From Clostridia bacterium (GTDB taxonomy: Bacteria > Acidobacteriota > Terriglobia > Terriglobales > Acidobacteriaceae), in assembly GCA_035561135.1 (NCBI GenBank), contig DATMYA010000052.1, positions 1 to 64,000 on the forward strand: 64,000 bases of DNA. The letters are read 5' to 3'. A program made the translations under genes and the position numbers. This document shows, one piece after another, positions 1-8,246 of this stretch. The notes under the pieces are model-generated. The model searched no databases. It was not told the origin of the DNA and saw nothing but the letters and a program-made list of their open reading frames with translations. How positions within the stretch are numbered: position 1 is the stretch's first letter; every line of letters starts with the position of its first letter.

Positions 1-911
1 TTCTCGCGTCCCTGCCCGATGCGTTCGCCCTTGAAGCTGAACCATGAGCCGGACTTCTCGACGACGTTGTTGTTCACCGCCAGATCCAGCATGTCGCCTT
101 CGCGCGAAATGCCTTCGCCGTACATGATGTCGAACTCGGCCTCGCGGAACGGCGCGGCGGTTTTGTTCTTGACCACCTTCACCCTGGTGCGCGAACCAGT
201 CACCACATCTCCGTCCTTGATCGCCGCTATGCGACGAATGTCGATACGAACGGACGAGTAGAACTTCAGCGCACGGCCGCCCGTCGTGGTTTCGGGATTG
301 CCGAACATCACGCCAATCTTTTCGCGAATCTGGTTGATGAAAATCAGGCTGGTACGCGATTTGGAAACGATGCCCGTAAGCTTCCGGAGCGCCTGCGACA
401 TCAGGCGCGCCTGCAGGCCCATGTGGCTGTCGCCCATTTCGCCATCAAGTTCGGCCTTGGGCACCAGCGCCGCCACCGAGTCAACCACAAGCACATCGAT
501 CGCGCCGGAGCGCACGAGGGCTTCGGCGATCTCCAGTGCCTGTTCGCCCCAGTCCGGCTGCGATACCAACAGGTTATCGACATCCACTCCGAGCTTCTTT
601 GCGTACGCTGGATCGAGTGCGTGTTCGGCGTCCACAAAGGCGGCCATGCCGCCCGCCTTCTGTGCTTCGGCGATGATTTGCAACGCGATTGTCGTTTTTC
701 CGGACGACTCAGGCCCGAACACCTCAATCACGCGGCCGCGAGGCACGCCGCCTACGCCGAGCGCAGCGTCGAACGAGAGCGACCCCGTCGAAATCACAGA
801 AATGGGAACAATGGCTTCCTTGTTCCCCAGGCGCATGATAGAGCCCTTACCGAACTGCTTTTCGATTTGGGATAGTGCGAGGTCGATCGCTTTACTACGG
901 TCGTCCGCCAT
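1..911 (-). CDS. recA: Recombinase RecA (3' end outside window)
   Basis: RecA forms ATP-dependent filaments on single-stranded DNA, drives strand exchange in recombinational repair and triggers LexA autocleavage in species with an SOS response. The minus-strand frame starts [13 protein letters not shown] at 911 and stays open to the window edge, giving about 303 codons of the usual 340-360. Walker [10 protein letters not shown] lies at residues 66-74, the Walker B stretch [12 protein letters not shown] near 140, and the L2-region signature [17 protein letters not shown] near 190. Only the C-terminal domain is missing, because of the window boundary. A TATAAT box lies upstream at 1073-1078. 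Identification is certain. Confidence 0.98.
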   Translation of the reverse strand, partial: MADDRSKAIDLALSQIEKQFGKGSIMRLGNKEAIVPISVISTGSLSFDAALGVGGVPRGRVIEVFGPESSGKTTIALQIIAEAQKAGGMAAFVDAEHALDPAYAKKLGVDVDNLLVSQPDWGEQALEIAEALVRSGAIDVLVVDSVAALVPKAELDGEMGDSHMGLQARLMSQALRKLTGIVSKSRTSLIFINQIREKIGVMFGNPETTTGGRALKFYSSVRIDIRRIAAIKDGDVVTGSRTRVKVVKNKTAAPFREAEFDIMYGEGISREGDMLDLAVNNNVVEKSGSWFSFKGERIGQGRE

Positions 912-1072
912 AAATTGATTGCGCTCCTGAAGGCCCGCCGGCTCTTACCGGCAGAGAAAATTGCCCAAAAATGGAATGATGCGACCGGGGTAGCCTATCA
1001 CCTCACCGGCACTGCGTTGTGCATTTTTCGCTCGTACTGAGCGCTCGGAAGCGGGCCACCCGCCTGCTTCGG

Positions 1073-1102
1073 ATTATAGTGCGAAATTAAGCTTTGGGCG
1101 AA
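1073..1102 (-). promoter_or_regulatory. Probable recA promoter with an operator-like direct repeat
   Basis: On the minus strand there is a perfect TATAAT (1073-1078). A weak -35 candidate TTCGCC (1097-1102) sits 18 bp upstream. Two copies of ATTCGC, separated by TTTTT (1098-1103 and 1109-1114), overlap and flank the -35, with an 11-bp period that places them on the same helix face. Such a layout would suit a repressor such as LexA, but the LexA box of this lineage cannot be confirmed from this window. The implied 5' leader is about 155 nt and contains a small GCCGG/CCGGC hairpin near 935-955. Confidence 0.5.
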
Positions 1103-1148
1103 TAAAAAGCGAATCGCACCCAGGCGCATGCCAAACCATGCCATCCGG

Positions 1149-2726
1149 TCAGCGCTTCAGCAAGTCTACCGGTTCGCGAACGTCCGTCACACGGAAGTAC
1201 TTCGCCATCCCTGGATGCCGCTTGGCGATTGCCTCGTACATCTTCCACGCCACATTGCGATAGGAGTAGTGGCCCGCTGGTCCCGTGCGCAACTCCGTGA
1301 TGTAAACCACCTCGGCAAAATCCATCTTGAAGAGCGCACGCTTCCGGTATGCCAGAGGAATCAAATATTGCGCGTCTTCAGTCTCCGCGCCGATCTCCGC
1401 CAACTTGGCGGCGATCCGGTGCGCCGCATCCGACACGCGCTGCATTACTTCTGCGTAGCGCGCACTGTGCCCCGCATCCTCGACCTCCGCGGGAGTGTCG
1501 AAACCGTGCGCGAAAGAATATGCCTGCGCGATCTGGGTACAGCGGCGGTGCCGGTGCATGTCCCTGTAGCCGCCGATATCCATCAGGATGTCGAAGCGGA
1601 ACCTCTGTCCCACGCAAAACGCCCGCAGCAACTCATCATGTCGCCCGCGATGCCGCATACCGAGATCGACAATCTCGCTCCGCTGCGCATCCGTCAGCGA
1701 ACTCACGGCCTCTCGCACTTGCCGATACGAGTAGCGCGAATGCTCGTAAAGCAGCGTGGTCGCCAATTCGAGTTCCAGCGGATCATCTTCCAGCAAATCG
1801 ACTGCCGTTGCCGAAGCGATTGCCGCCCCCTTCATCAGTTCTTCTGCGGCCTGACAAAGCGCTTTCCGCGTCTCCGTCTCGTAACGGCTAATTTCTGCGT
1901 ACTTGACCAGCGTCGGAGCCACCCGCGTCGGCTTCAGCAGCAGCGAGCGCGCGGTGTCGCCCAGGTTCGCATCCTTTGCTTCGATGGCCTCCACCAGCTT
2001 TGTCCACGCATCCTGGTTGACGTTGTAAGCCGCGCCGCGCCCAGCCTGTTTCAACATCTCGGCCAGTTGCCGCACTTCCGCGTGAGTGTGCGACAACATG
2101 CGCGAAACCTGTGTCTCCAGCGTGCGCGCATTCACGATCTGCCCGAGCGAAGTATTGGTCGCCATCGGCAGCAGGTAGCGCGAGAGGTCAAAGGCGCGCG
2201 CACGCAACGTGCGCTCGTAAGCGTCCTCTTTCATCTCTGCCGGACGCGGCGTCCGCTCCGCCAGGTGCCGGAACATCAACTCGGAGAACTCGCGATACTC
2301 GGCGAACAACTGCTCGATGGCTTCGATATACTGCCGCCTCAACTCCGCGTCGCCGCCCAGCGCGGGCGTGTAATATCCGCTTTTCTTGAAATCCTGGTAG
2401 CGCGTCGAGCGCTCCTGCCCATCCCAACGCTGCTCGTCTACCACGATCGTCGCCGCCAGCAAAGAGAGGCGTTCGATCGCCATCGCGACGTGCGCCAGGT
2501 CGGCGATGGAACGATGTCCATACTGGAAGTAGAACGTGTCGAGAAACTTCTCAGCCTTCTGTTCGTTCAACTCCGCCAGCGACTGCTTCATCGAAAGCGA
2601 AGAACGCGAGTACTTCGCCATCGCGTACGCCTGCACTTCCGGTTCAGCACCGGCGACGGCGAACACCTGCGTCAAAGACTCAATCTTCTCCGGGTTCTCG
2701 TTTTTCACGTTCATGTCGTATTGCAT
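1149..2726 (-). CDS. thyX: Long two-domain ThyX-like (FAD-dependent thymidylate synthase family) protein
   Basis: ThyX makes dTMP from dUMP using FAD and methylenetetrahydrofolate. This 525-residue protein is about twice the length of classical ThyX (220-260). The N-terminal half has GHRSIADLAHVAMAIER near 70-85, then QERSTRYQDF, and later NARTLETQVSRML, all ThyX-like. The C-terminal half repeats the theme with MHRHRRCTQIAQ and a GPAGHYSYRNVAWKMYEA stretch. Neither half carries an exact RHRx7S signature, so catalytic competence is uncertain. The ATG at 2726 (MQYDMNVKNENPEK) was chosen. The frame runs on to 2993, but the extra 89 residues look non-coding. A second ATG lies at 2714. A TTCCAA-17-TACGAT promoter precedes it. 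Confidence 0.8.
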   Translation of the reverse strand: MQYDMNVKNENPEKIESLTQVFAVAGAEPEVQAYAMAKYSRSSLSMKQSLAELNEQKAEKFLDTFYFQYGHRSIADLAHVAMAIERLSLLAATIVVDEQRWDGQERSTRYQDFKKSGYYTPALGGDAELRRQYIEAIEQLFAEYREFSELMFRHLAERTPRPAEMKEDAYERTLRARAFDLSRYLLPMATNTSLGQIVNARTLETQVSRMLSHTHAEVRQLAEMLKQAGRGAAYNVNQDAWTKLVEAIEAKDANLGDTARSLLLKPTRVAPTLVKYAEISRYETETRKALCQAAEELMKGAAIASATAVDLLEDDPLELELATTLLYEHSRYSYRQVREAVSSLTDAQRSEIVDLGMRHRGRHDELLRAFCVGQRFRFDILMDIGGYRDMHRHRRCTQIAQAYSFAHGFDTPAEVEDAGHSARYAEVMQRVSDAAHRIAAKLAEIGAETEDAQYLIPLAYRKRALFKMDFAEVVYITELRTGPAGHYSYRNVAWKMYEAIAKRHPGMAKYFRVTDVREPVDLLKR

Positions 2727-3027
2727 CTGCGCTTTCGGATCTGGAATGGAAGCGGCAATCGTACTGTGTGCGCCTGTGGATTGGAAAGGAGCCACCAGGA
2801 AAAAGTATGCTCCGCTCGCGTTGCTCGCGCTTCTGAAGCGCGGGTCTGCGGCGTTGTACCGGGTTGAACAGGCGGCGCGTCCCGCTGGCTCAGCCCCGGA
2901 GGGTGGCACCCCTGAACCTATGAATGTCAGTCCTGGCGAAGAACAGGCGAGCCCTGAGTCCCGCGATGCCGCAGTGAGGTTCCCTGCTAACACGACGGAA
3001 ACTTCTTCGCGTAATCAGATAATGCAA
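2727..3027. other. Intergenic spacer between the ThyX-like gene and a secreted-protein gene
   Basis: Apart from the promoter candidate at 2758-2786, no gene, RNA or strong hairpin is evident. The minus-strand frame of the ThyX-like gene stays open into this spacer without resembling any protein. The stretch around 2890-2960 has a GGAGGGTGGCACCCCTGA phrase and a GCGAGCCCTGAGTCCCG phrase, similar in style to dispersed intergenic repeats elsewhere in the window. Confidence 0.5.
2758..2786 (-). promoter_or_regulatory. Candidate promoter for the ThyX-like gene
   Basis: Minus strand: TTCCAA (2781-2786), a 17-bp spacer, and TACGAT (2758-2763), about 32 bp upstream of the ATG at 2726. The spacing is ideal and both boxes are partial matches to the sigma-70 consensus. 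The same TTCCAA-17-TACAAT arrangement occurs before the gene at 54635. Confidence 0.4.
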
Positions 3028-3750
3028 CTACTTGGGACCCTCAAGTGACCGGTACGACGCCGCTATTTTTTCGAATGTTGGAACGGCGACGTCAAAGAGC
3101 GGCTCCAGCGTAAGAAAGCTTAAGCGCACCATTCGGCCTTCGTACGGAAGCATGTAGACCAGAGCCTTCACCTGGGCGTCATTCGCCTTTTTGTTCTTCC
3201 CGTGCCAGACGAGCCTAAATCCAGTTCTCCCATCCATTTGAATCTCGGACTCGGAAGTCATCTCGAAGTCCGAGAAGGAAGTCTGATACTGCGTCTGCGC
3301 CAGCACCTTGTAAGTGTTCAGAGTTCCAGCGAATTTCTCGGGCGTCACAAGCAGGAACAATGTCGAATCCTCCGAAGTGAGAGCAGCCACGATGTCCTTA
3401 CTTCGCATCTTTGGCGCGCTTGACCATCCCTTCGGCACGGTCAATTTAAATCCCGCCGTACTGTTCGTGTATTCCTCGCCAGTAAGGGACTCGACCACGG
3501 CGGGCGACTCGGCATTTGCTTTACTCTCATCCTCGACCTTGGGTTGGTTTGCCGGAAAGGTGATTGAGACTACTTCCGACCTGGGAACCTGAATATCGCC
3601 GTAGTTTGTCTTTACCTGAAATTTCTCGCCAGTGATGCCGACAAGTTTGCCGCTGATCTTAGTTCCGTCTTTTAGCTGGACTTCTTCGGCACATAAAGTC
3701 ATGCATATGGTGCATATCAGGAAGGCACAGACAATCGACGACCGTTTCAT
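3028..3750 (-). CDS. Secreted protein with SH3-like N-terminal domain, function unknown
   Basis: A 240-residue protein starting MKRSSIVCAFLICTICMTLCAEE: positive N-terminus, hydrophobic core and likely cleavage after LCA, so exported. Residues about 25-65 (LKDGTKISGKLVGITGEKF, then IQVPRSEVVSITF) look like a small SH3-like beta-barrel. Residues 95-240 resemble a PsbP/DUF1795-type fold (TAGFKLTVPKGW near the start, MVRLSFLTLEPLFD near the end). The ATG at 3750 has an AGGAG Shine-Dalgarno sequence 7 nt upstream. The longer frame to 4131 has no such support. It is transcribed divergently from the 3979 gene. No function can be assigned. Confidence 0.8.
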   Translation of the reverse strand: MKRSSIVCAFLICTICMTLCAEEVQLKDGTKISGKLVGITGEKFQVKTNYGDIQVPRSEVVSITFPANQPKVEDESKANAESPAVVESLTGEEYTNSTAGFKLTVPKGWSSAPKMRSKDIVAALTSEDSTLFLLVTPEKFAGTLNTYKVLAQTQYQTSFSDFEMTSESEIQMDGRTGFRLVWHGKNKKANDAQVKALVYMLPYEGRMVRLSFLTLEPLFDVAVPTFEKIAASYRSLEGPK

Positions 3751-3927
3751 GTGGTTTCTCCTCGCGCAATGCAGCGCCGAGACTAACAAACGGCTTACTT
3801 GTATTCCACAAGAAATACGTCGCGCTACTCTTGCCCTTTGCAGTCCAGAGATAACTCCAACGGCAATGATGGTTACGCCCAGGCTGTCTGGGACTGGAAT
3901 CCAGTGCGTGGTACACCGCTGATAACT

Positions 3928-3956
3928 TTGCAAGGGTTTGGTGAATCGGGTAGAGT
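3928..3956 (+). promoter_or_regulatory. Candidate promoter for the secreted protein at 3979
   Basis: TTGCAA (3928-3933), a 17-bp spacer and TAGAGT (3951-3956), 22 bp before the ATG at 3979. This predicts a 5' leader of about 15 nt with little room for a Shine-Dalgarno sequence, and none is seen. Confidence 0.45.
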
Positions 3957-3978
3957 AATTGTTTACTGTACGAGCACG

Positions 3979-4833
3979 ATGCCTAAGTTTTCCATGTACA
4001 TGTTGGCTGCTGTTCTGTGTGCTACGGCAACGCAGATAGCAGGGGCGCAGCAACTTCCGGGCGGACCACGCCACTTCCTTGCGCCCTATGCCGCCTCGTC
4101 TGCAAACGTTGGAGATGTAGATTTCCCGCATACCACTCAGTTACCTAGAATGGCGCCTGAGTTAGCGCTTCAGGTATTCAGCCAGCGCTCGGTTGAGCAG
4201 GCGCAGAAACTGGCCGCCTACACCGATACCACCATTGTGCAGGCCGAACTGCCCGACACCTCACAACGCGGCGAATACGAACTTCTGCGCACCTATACCG
4301 CCCCCAAGTCGCTCAACTTCGCGACTATCAAGTTCACGGGCGACAACTTTGTGAAGAGCAACGTTATCGTTCGCCTGCTCCAACAGGAAGTGGAGCGAGT
4401 TGAGAAGGGCGATGCGGCGAAAACGGCGATCACCGAACAGAACTACAAGTTCAGCTACAAAGGCGTAGAGACTGTGGAAGGCGATCTCTGCCACGTCTTC
4501 CAGTTGAAACCGCGCCGTAAGGCCGTCGGCCTCTTCAAAGGCCGTATCCTGCTGGAAGTCCACACCGGCAGCTTGCGCCGCGCCGAAGGCACCTTCTCAA
4601 AATCACCATCTTTTTTCGTCAGGAAGATCGAGTTCGTTCAGGATTTTGCGGACTTCGCGGGCGTTACACTCCCAACGCACCTGCGCTCCACCGCCAAGGC
4701 GCGCATCATCGGCCGCACCATCGTCAACGTATTCCATCGCGGATACCAACTCACCGCCAGCGCTGTTAAGCCAACGGCCGCCCCGAACGAGACCAACAGC
4801 CCTGCATTGATTCTCTCGCCCCAGGCACAGTAG
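3979..4833 (+). CDS. Exported protein, LolA-like outer-membrane-sorting flavour, function unknown
   Basis: A 284-residue protein with N-terminal MPKFSMYMLAAVLCATATQIAGA, a probable signal peptide. The mature part is beta-rich: the middle has VETVEGDLCHVFQLKPRRK and then LFKGRILLEVHTGSLRRAEG, a pattern seen in LolA/LppX-like lipoprotein-sorting folds, where a substrate-derived value is carried on an outer surface. The ATG at 3979 begins the signal peptide and lies just after a promoter candidate. The upstream in-frame extension to 3799 overlaps the divergent gene's promoter and is rejected. No specific function can be given. Confidence 0.75.
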   Translation: MPKFSMYMLAAVLCATATQIAGAQQLPGGPRHFLAPYAASSANVGDVDFPHTTQLPRMAPELALQVFSQRSVEQAQKLAAYTDTTIVQAELPDTSQRGEYELLRTYTAPKSLNFATIKFTGDNFVKSNVIVRLLQQEVERVEKGDAAKTAITEQNYKFSYKGVETVEGDLCHVFQLKPRRKAVGLFKGRILLEVHTGSLRRAEGTFSKSPSFFVRKIEFVQDFADFAGVTLPTHLRSTAKARIIGRTIVNVFHRGYQLTASAVKPTAAPNETNSPALILSPQAQ

Positions 4834-4923
4834 GCACCCAGCAGATTCGCTTGCTCCGCGTAGCGGAGGCGACACTGCACGCATTGTCTTCCCGCGCGTA
4901 GCGAAGTCGAGGGATTTCTTTTG

Positions 4924-4939
4924 CCTCGCGAGCGCGAGG
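4924..4939. repeat. Small hairpin in the 4834-4998 spacer
   Basis: CCTCGC-GAGC-GCGAGG forms a perfect 6-bp stem with a 4-nt loop, followed by GAGGTCACAAC. The same 11-mer occurs at about 10997-11007 after fabG. The spacer also carries GCGTAGCGAAGTCGAGGGA, a phrase of the dispersed-repeat style seen near 62700. Confidence 0.5.
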
Positions 4940-4998
4940 AGGTCACAACCCTCAACTCGCGTCTCGCGATACAATTTGCCGACGAGAATGGCGCTCTG

Positions 4999-5826
4999 AT
5001 GTTTTCCGAATCGCAAACAGTCTGGCTGGGTGCTGACAGCATCCTCTATGCCACCGCTCACCGCCCCTGGCCGCTTCCTGAGGGCGGGTGGATCATGACG
5101 CAGACATGGAACGACCTGCTCTTTGCGCACTTTGCAATAGAGCCTCGTAAACTGCGCGCGCTCGTGCCTGATGTGCTTACGCTCGATCTCTACCAGGGCA
5201 ACGCGTGGCTTTCTGTTACGCCATTCTGGATTAGTAATCTTCGGCCGACAGGACTGCCGCCCGCGCCCCTCGTTTCACGCTTCCCCGAATTGAACGTGCG
5301 CACCTACGTGACCTACGAGGGCAAGCCTGGCATCTTTTTCTTTTCGCTGGATGCCGGTAATCTCTCTGCCGTGTGGGGCGCGCGTATCTTCTACCGGCTG
5401 CCCTACTGGCACGCTGACATGAAGATATGGGGCGCGCTCGCCAACGGCTACACCCGGAACGCCAAGGCCGCCAGTGCTCCCGATGAAATACACTACCGCT
5501 CCAAGCGCTTGCACGGCCCCAGGGCTGTAAAAGGAATGCCGGAATTACGGGGGGTATATCGGCCCGCGACACCGGTGCGCACCGCGACACCCGGCAGCCT
5601 GCCTGAGTTTCTCTCGGAGCGCTACTGCCTCTACGCCTTCAGCCACAAGCGCCTCTACCGAGGGGAGATTCACCATCTTCCGTGGCCATTGCAAACCGCG
5701 GAAGTCGAACTCAAAACCAACACCATGGCCGAGCCCATCGGCATCACTCTGCCTGAGCAACCCGACCTGACGCACTTCTCGCGCAGCCTCAAGGTTCTTG
5801 TCTGGCCGCCGCAAAGATTGCTGTAA
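4999..5826 (+). CDS. DUF2071 (YqjF-like) family protein
   Basis: A 275-residue soluble protein. The N-terminal part has HRPWPLPEGGWIMTQTWNDLL and FAHFAIEPRKLRALVP, characteristic of DUF2071/YqjF proteins, followed by VTPFWISNLRPTGLPP and the YVTYEGKPGIFFFSLDAGN core. Family members are uncharacterised and have an acetoacetate-decarboxylase-like fold. The ATG at 4999 (MFSESQTVW) was chosen, and an internal ATG before TQTWNDLL is a plausible shorter start. It stands alone, convergent with treT. Family assignment is firm, biochemical role unknown. Confidence 0.85.
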   Translation: MFSESQTVWLGADSILYATAHRPWPLPEGGWIMTQTWNDLLFAHFAIEPRKLRALVPDVLTLDLYQGNAWLSVTPFWISNLRPTGLPPAPLVSRFPELNVRTYVTYEGKPGIFFFSLDAGNLSAVWGARIFYRLPYWHADMKIWGALANGYTRNAKAASAPDEIHYRSKRLHGPRAVKGMPELRGVYRPATPVRTATPGSLPEFLSERYCLYAFSHKRLYRGEIHHLPWPLQTAEVELKTNTMAEPIGITLPEQPDLTHFSRSLKVLVWPPQRLL

Positions 5827-5920
5827 CGGGCTGCCGAAAAACCATATCCGGTCAGGATGACACCGATTCGTTGCGTCGCTTCGATTCCTTTAGCCGCCCG
5901 TGTGAGCTGAGCAGTTCTAT

Positions 5921-7321
5921 CTATTTCGCCGCCGGATCTGACGGACGAGCAGTCCCCAGTACGATCCCGAACAACAACAGCCAGCGCTTCACGTTCGTTG
6001 TCATCAGGAAATTTTCCTTCACGTGCTCGTAACCGGCGCGGCCCAACTCCGCAGCGAATTCCGGATGAGTCAACAAGTAACGCATCTGGTACGCTGCACC
6101 TTCCACCGAATGCACCAGCACGCCTGTCATCTTGTGGACGACCTGCACAGGGATGCCGCCCACCGCACCTCCAATGACAGGCTTTTTCTTCCAAAGAGCT
6201 TCCGCCACCGTCAGTCCGAAGCCTTCGCGAATCGACTTCTGAATAACGATCGTCGAAGCCCTCTGCAACGCATTGATCTCCAGCGCCGACCAGGGTGGCA
6301 GGTTCAGGATGATGATGTCCGGGTCGTCGCCCGCTTCCTCCATCACCTCCTGCAACACCACAGCGCCCTCTGGATCGTCTGTCGCGCCGCCGCCTGCCAG
6401 CACCAACTGGCAGTCCACATAGCGCTTCGCCAGCTTGTACGCCTGGATCACGCCCACCGGGTCCTTCAGCCGATCGAAGCGCGATATCTGCGTCACGATT
6501 GGGCGCGAACGGTCCACTCCGAAGTCATCGCACACCTTGTCGATGTAGGCCTCGTCGAGTTCCTTGTTCTTCTCGGAGAGCGCGTCGATGCAGGGATAAA
6601 ACAGGTACTGCGGAATACTCAACTGTCGCGAGAACGCCGGCGACGAGAAGATGGATGCGTCGTACTGATCGATCATCGGACGCAGGAAGCCCCACACATC
6701 CGGGTCCGGTTGCGACAGGTCGATGTGGCAGCGCCATATCCACTTGCCGCGCGTATCGGCCTTCGAAGCGATCAGCCCCGCCGGTTGGGGATCGTGCATG
6801 ACGAAAAGGTCTTCCACAAACTCCATGCGTTGCCGGTTCTGCTCGGTGTACGCAACAAAGATTTCGCGAGCCTCTTTCGTAAAGTGGTATTGCCCGCCAT
6901 GCAGTGCGTTATGAAAACCTTTTGTTACCTCGTAGAAATCGTTGCCACCCGTGATGACTTCCCACCTGGTATGAATTTCCAGCTCATTCATCAGCGGAAT
7001 CAGCCGGTTCAGGATCTCCGCGACGCCTCCGCCAACAGCCGTCGAGTTCACCATCTTCACGGTCTTACCGCGCAACCGTATCGCCAGGTAGCGCAACTCG
7101 TCGATGTTCGCCTGCCCGATAATCGGGACGTAGTCATCCAGTCTGGGTGGCGGTGCTGGAGCCGGCGGAGTCTCGCTGATGCGCGGTTTTTTCCGGCGTT
7201 CGATAAAAGGCGCACTGGGGTGCGCGGTCGTCGCCTCGTCGTCAACGCTCCCGCCAGCCGTTTTGTTTTCAGGGTTGATCACCGAGGCCTCATTCATCTC
7301 TGTCGCTCTGCGCTCATCCAT
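5921..7321 (-). CDS. treT: Trehalose synthase (GT4, NDP-glucose:glucose glucosyltransferase type)
   Basis: TreT reversibly joins the glucosyl unit of NDP-glucose to glucose to give trehalose, a compatible solute. The 466-residue protein has a disordered N-terminal tail of about 75 residues, then NSTAVGGGVAEIL, LFVMHDPQPAGLI and WRCHIDLSQPD of the N-terminal GT-B domain. The C-terminal domain has QISRFDRLKDPVG, QLVLAGGG and SIREGFGLTVAEALW with the two GT4 glutamates. The ATG at 7321 has GGAGGAG about 9 nt upstream. The tail is longer than in archaeal TreT (about 400 residues). It lies 23 bp after the DUF5752 gene and is almost surely co-transcribed with it. Confidence 0.92.
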   Translation of the reverse strand: MDERRATEMNEASVINPENKTAGGSVDDEATTAHPSAPFIERRKKPRISETPPAPAPPPRLDDYVPIIGQANIDELRYLAIRLRGKTVKMVNSTAVGGGVAEILNRLIPLMNELEIHTRWEVITGGNDFYEVTKGFHNALHGGQYHFTKEAREIFVAYTEQNRQRMEFVEDLFVMHDPQPAGLIASKADTRGKWIWRCHIDLSQPDPDVWGFLRPMIDQYDASIFSSPAFSRQLSIPQYLFYPCIDALSEKNKELDEAYIDKVCDDFGVDRSRPIVTQISRFDRLKDPVGVIQAYKLAKRYVDCQLVLAGGGATDDPEGAVVLQEVMEEAGDDPDIIILNLPPWSALEINALQRASTIVIQKSIREGFGLTVAEALWKKKPVIGGAVGGIPVQVVHKMTGVLVHSVEGAAYQMRYLLTHPEFAAELGRAGYEHVKENFLMTTNVKRWLLLFGIVLGTARPSDPAAK

Positions 7322-7344
7322 TGCGCCGTATCTCCTCCAGCGGT

Positions 7345-8025
7345 TTACAGTGCCGCCTGCAACACGCGCACGATTTGATTACGCACCTCTTGCAGGGTTG
7401 ACGTGTAGATGTCGATACGGTTAAGCCTGTCGGCGAGTTTTCCCATGTCCAACTCCCGTTCAAGCCACAGCGAGAAATCATTGGAGTTCAGCTTTAGCCG
7501 CAATCGCGCTTCGATGAAGTGATAATGGATGCCGTGAACGCTGATCTGCCGGATGCCATCCACGAACTCGTTCAAATTGCGCGCCACCAAGGTCGTTGGG
7601 ATCACTACCGTGTCTGAGGCACAGAAATAGAACGGCTCAAGCGCCAACCGCTCTCGCGCGCGCGGCTTTGCCGTCAGGTAATCGTCCACGGTTTTCACGA
7701 TGCGCTCACGCAATGACTTCAGTGAGGTAAACTCTCGAATATCAATAGACGAAAGCCTCTCTGCCAAGCCGACCTCGTTGCAGGAAAAGAAAGCCCAGTG
7801 TGCGAAGTCGTTCGAGAAACCTTCCCGGATGAAGTGATGTTCCTGCAACGTTCTGAAAGTGTGCTGAAAGATAGAATCTTCGGGGCAGGTGCGTAAGCCC
7901 TCGAGCAACTCTTGCAGGTTCGTAGCGCGTTCACGTCCGATGCGAAGCAGGTGAGCCGCCGTATTGAAATAGAACGGCGCCTTCGCCCACCGGCGTATGT
8001 GGACCGGCATCTGTGCTGTTGCCAC
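7345..8025 (-). CDS. DUF5752 family protein, partner gene of treT
   Basis: A 226-residue soluble protein. It shows two related helical halves: PFYFNTAAHLLRIG with HTFRTLQEHHFIREG first, then PFYFCASDTVVIPT with GIHYHFIEARLRL. It matches DUF5752, which is recurrently found beside treT-like glycosyltransferases. Its activity is not established. A role as regulator or subunit in trehalose synthesis is inference from linkage. The start is taken as GTG at 8025, because AGGAGG lies 5 nt upstream. Alternatives are GTG at 8031 and ATG at 8010. Confidence 0.8.
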   Translation of the reverse strand: MATAQMPVHIRRWAKAPFYFNTAAHLLRIGRERATNLQELLEGLRTCPEDSIFQHTFRTLQEHHFIREGFSNDFAHWAFFSCNEVGLAERLSSIDIREFTSLKSLRERIVKTVDDYLTAKPRARERLALEPFYFCASDTVVIPTTLVARNLNEFVDGIRQISVHGIHYHFIEARLRLKLNSNDFSLWLERELDMGKLADRLNRIDIYTSTLQEVRNQIVRVLQAAL

Positions 8026-8072
8026 CAGCACCTCCTTCGGTCAAGACTGCGTTGAAACACAACGTTTGTACG

Positions 8073-8082
8073 GCAACGTTGC
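8073..8082. promoter_or_regulatory. Palindrome upstream of the DUF5752-treT operon
   Basis: GCAACGTTGC is a perfect 10-bp palindrome about 48 bp upstream of the GTG start, with a related CAACGTTTG just beside it (8060-8068). It may be an operator for the trehalose operon. No regulator gene is adjacent. Confidence 0.3.
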
Positions 8083-8205
8083 AACACAACCCAGCCACTC
8101 GTTCTAGAATGCGTTGTTGGATGCACACAGAAACTAAAACGGTAGCTGTATCCTGCGAAAGGTGGATGCTGCCGATCGACGCCGAAGGTGGACAGAGCAG
8201 CGACA

Positions 8206-8239
8206 CACGCGATTTGTTAGCTCACGCGATTTGTTAGCT
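8206..8239. repeat. 17-bp tandem duplication
   Basis: CACGCGATTTGTTAGCT occurs twice head-to-tail (8206-8222 and 8223-8239), followed by a partial third start, CACGTTGCTAA. It lies immediately beyond the stop codon of the membrane-protein gene at 8247. Confidence 0.85.
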
Positions 8240-8246
8240 CACGTTG

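Noticed and set aside
1128..2867. Long plus-strand open frame opposite the ThyX-like gene
   Set aside because: Its composition is Arg/His/Leu-rich and no family pattern is visible; the minus strand has clear ThyX-like motifs, so it is an antisense shadow.
6023..7378. 451-residue plus-strand frame opposite treT
   Set aside because: Basic, His/Arg-rich sequence without domains; treT on the other strand is unambiguous.
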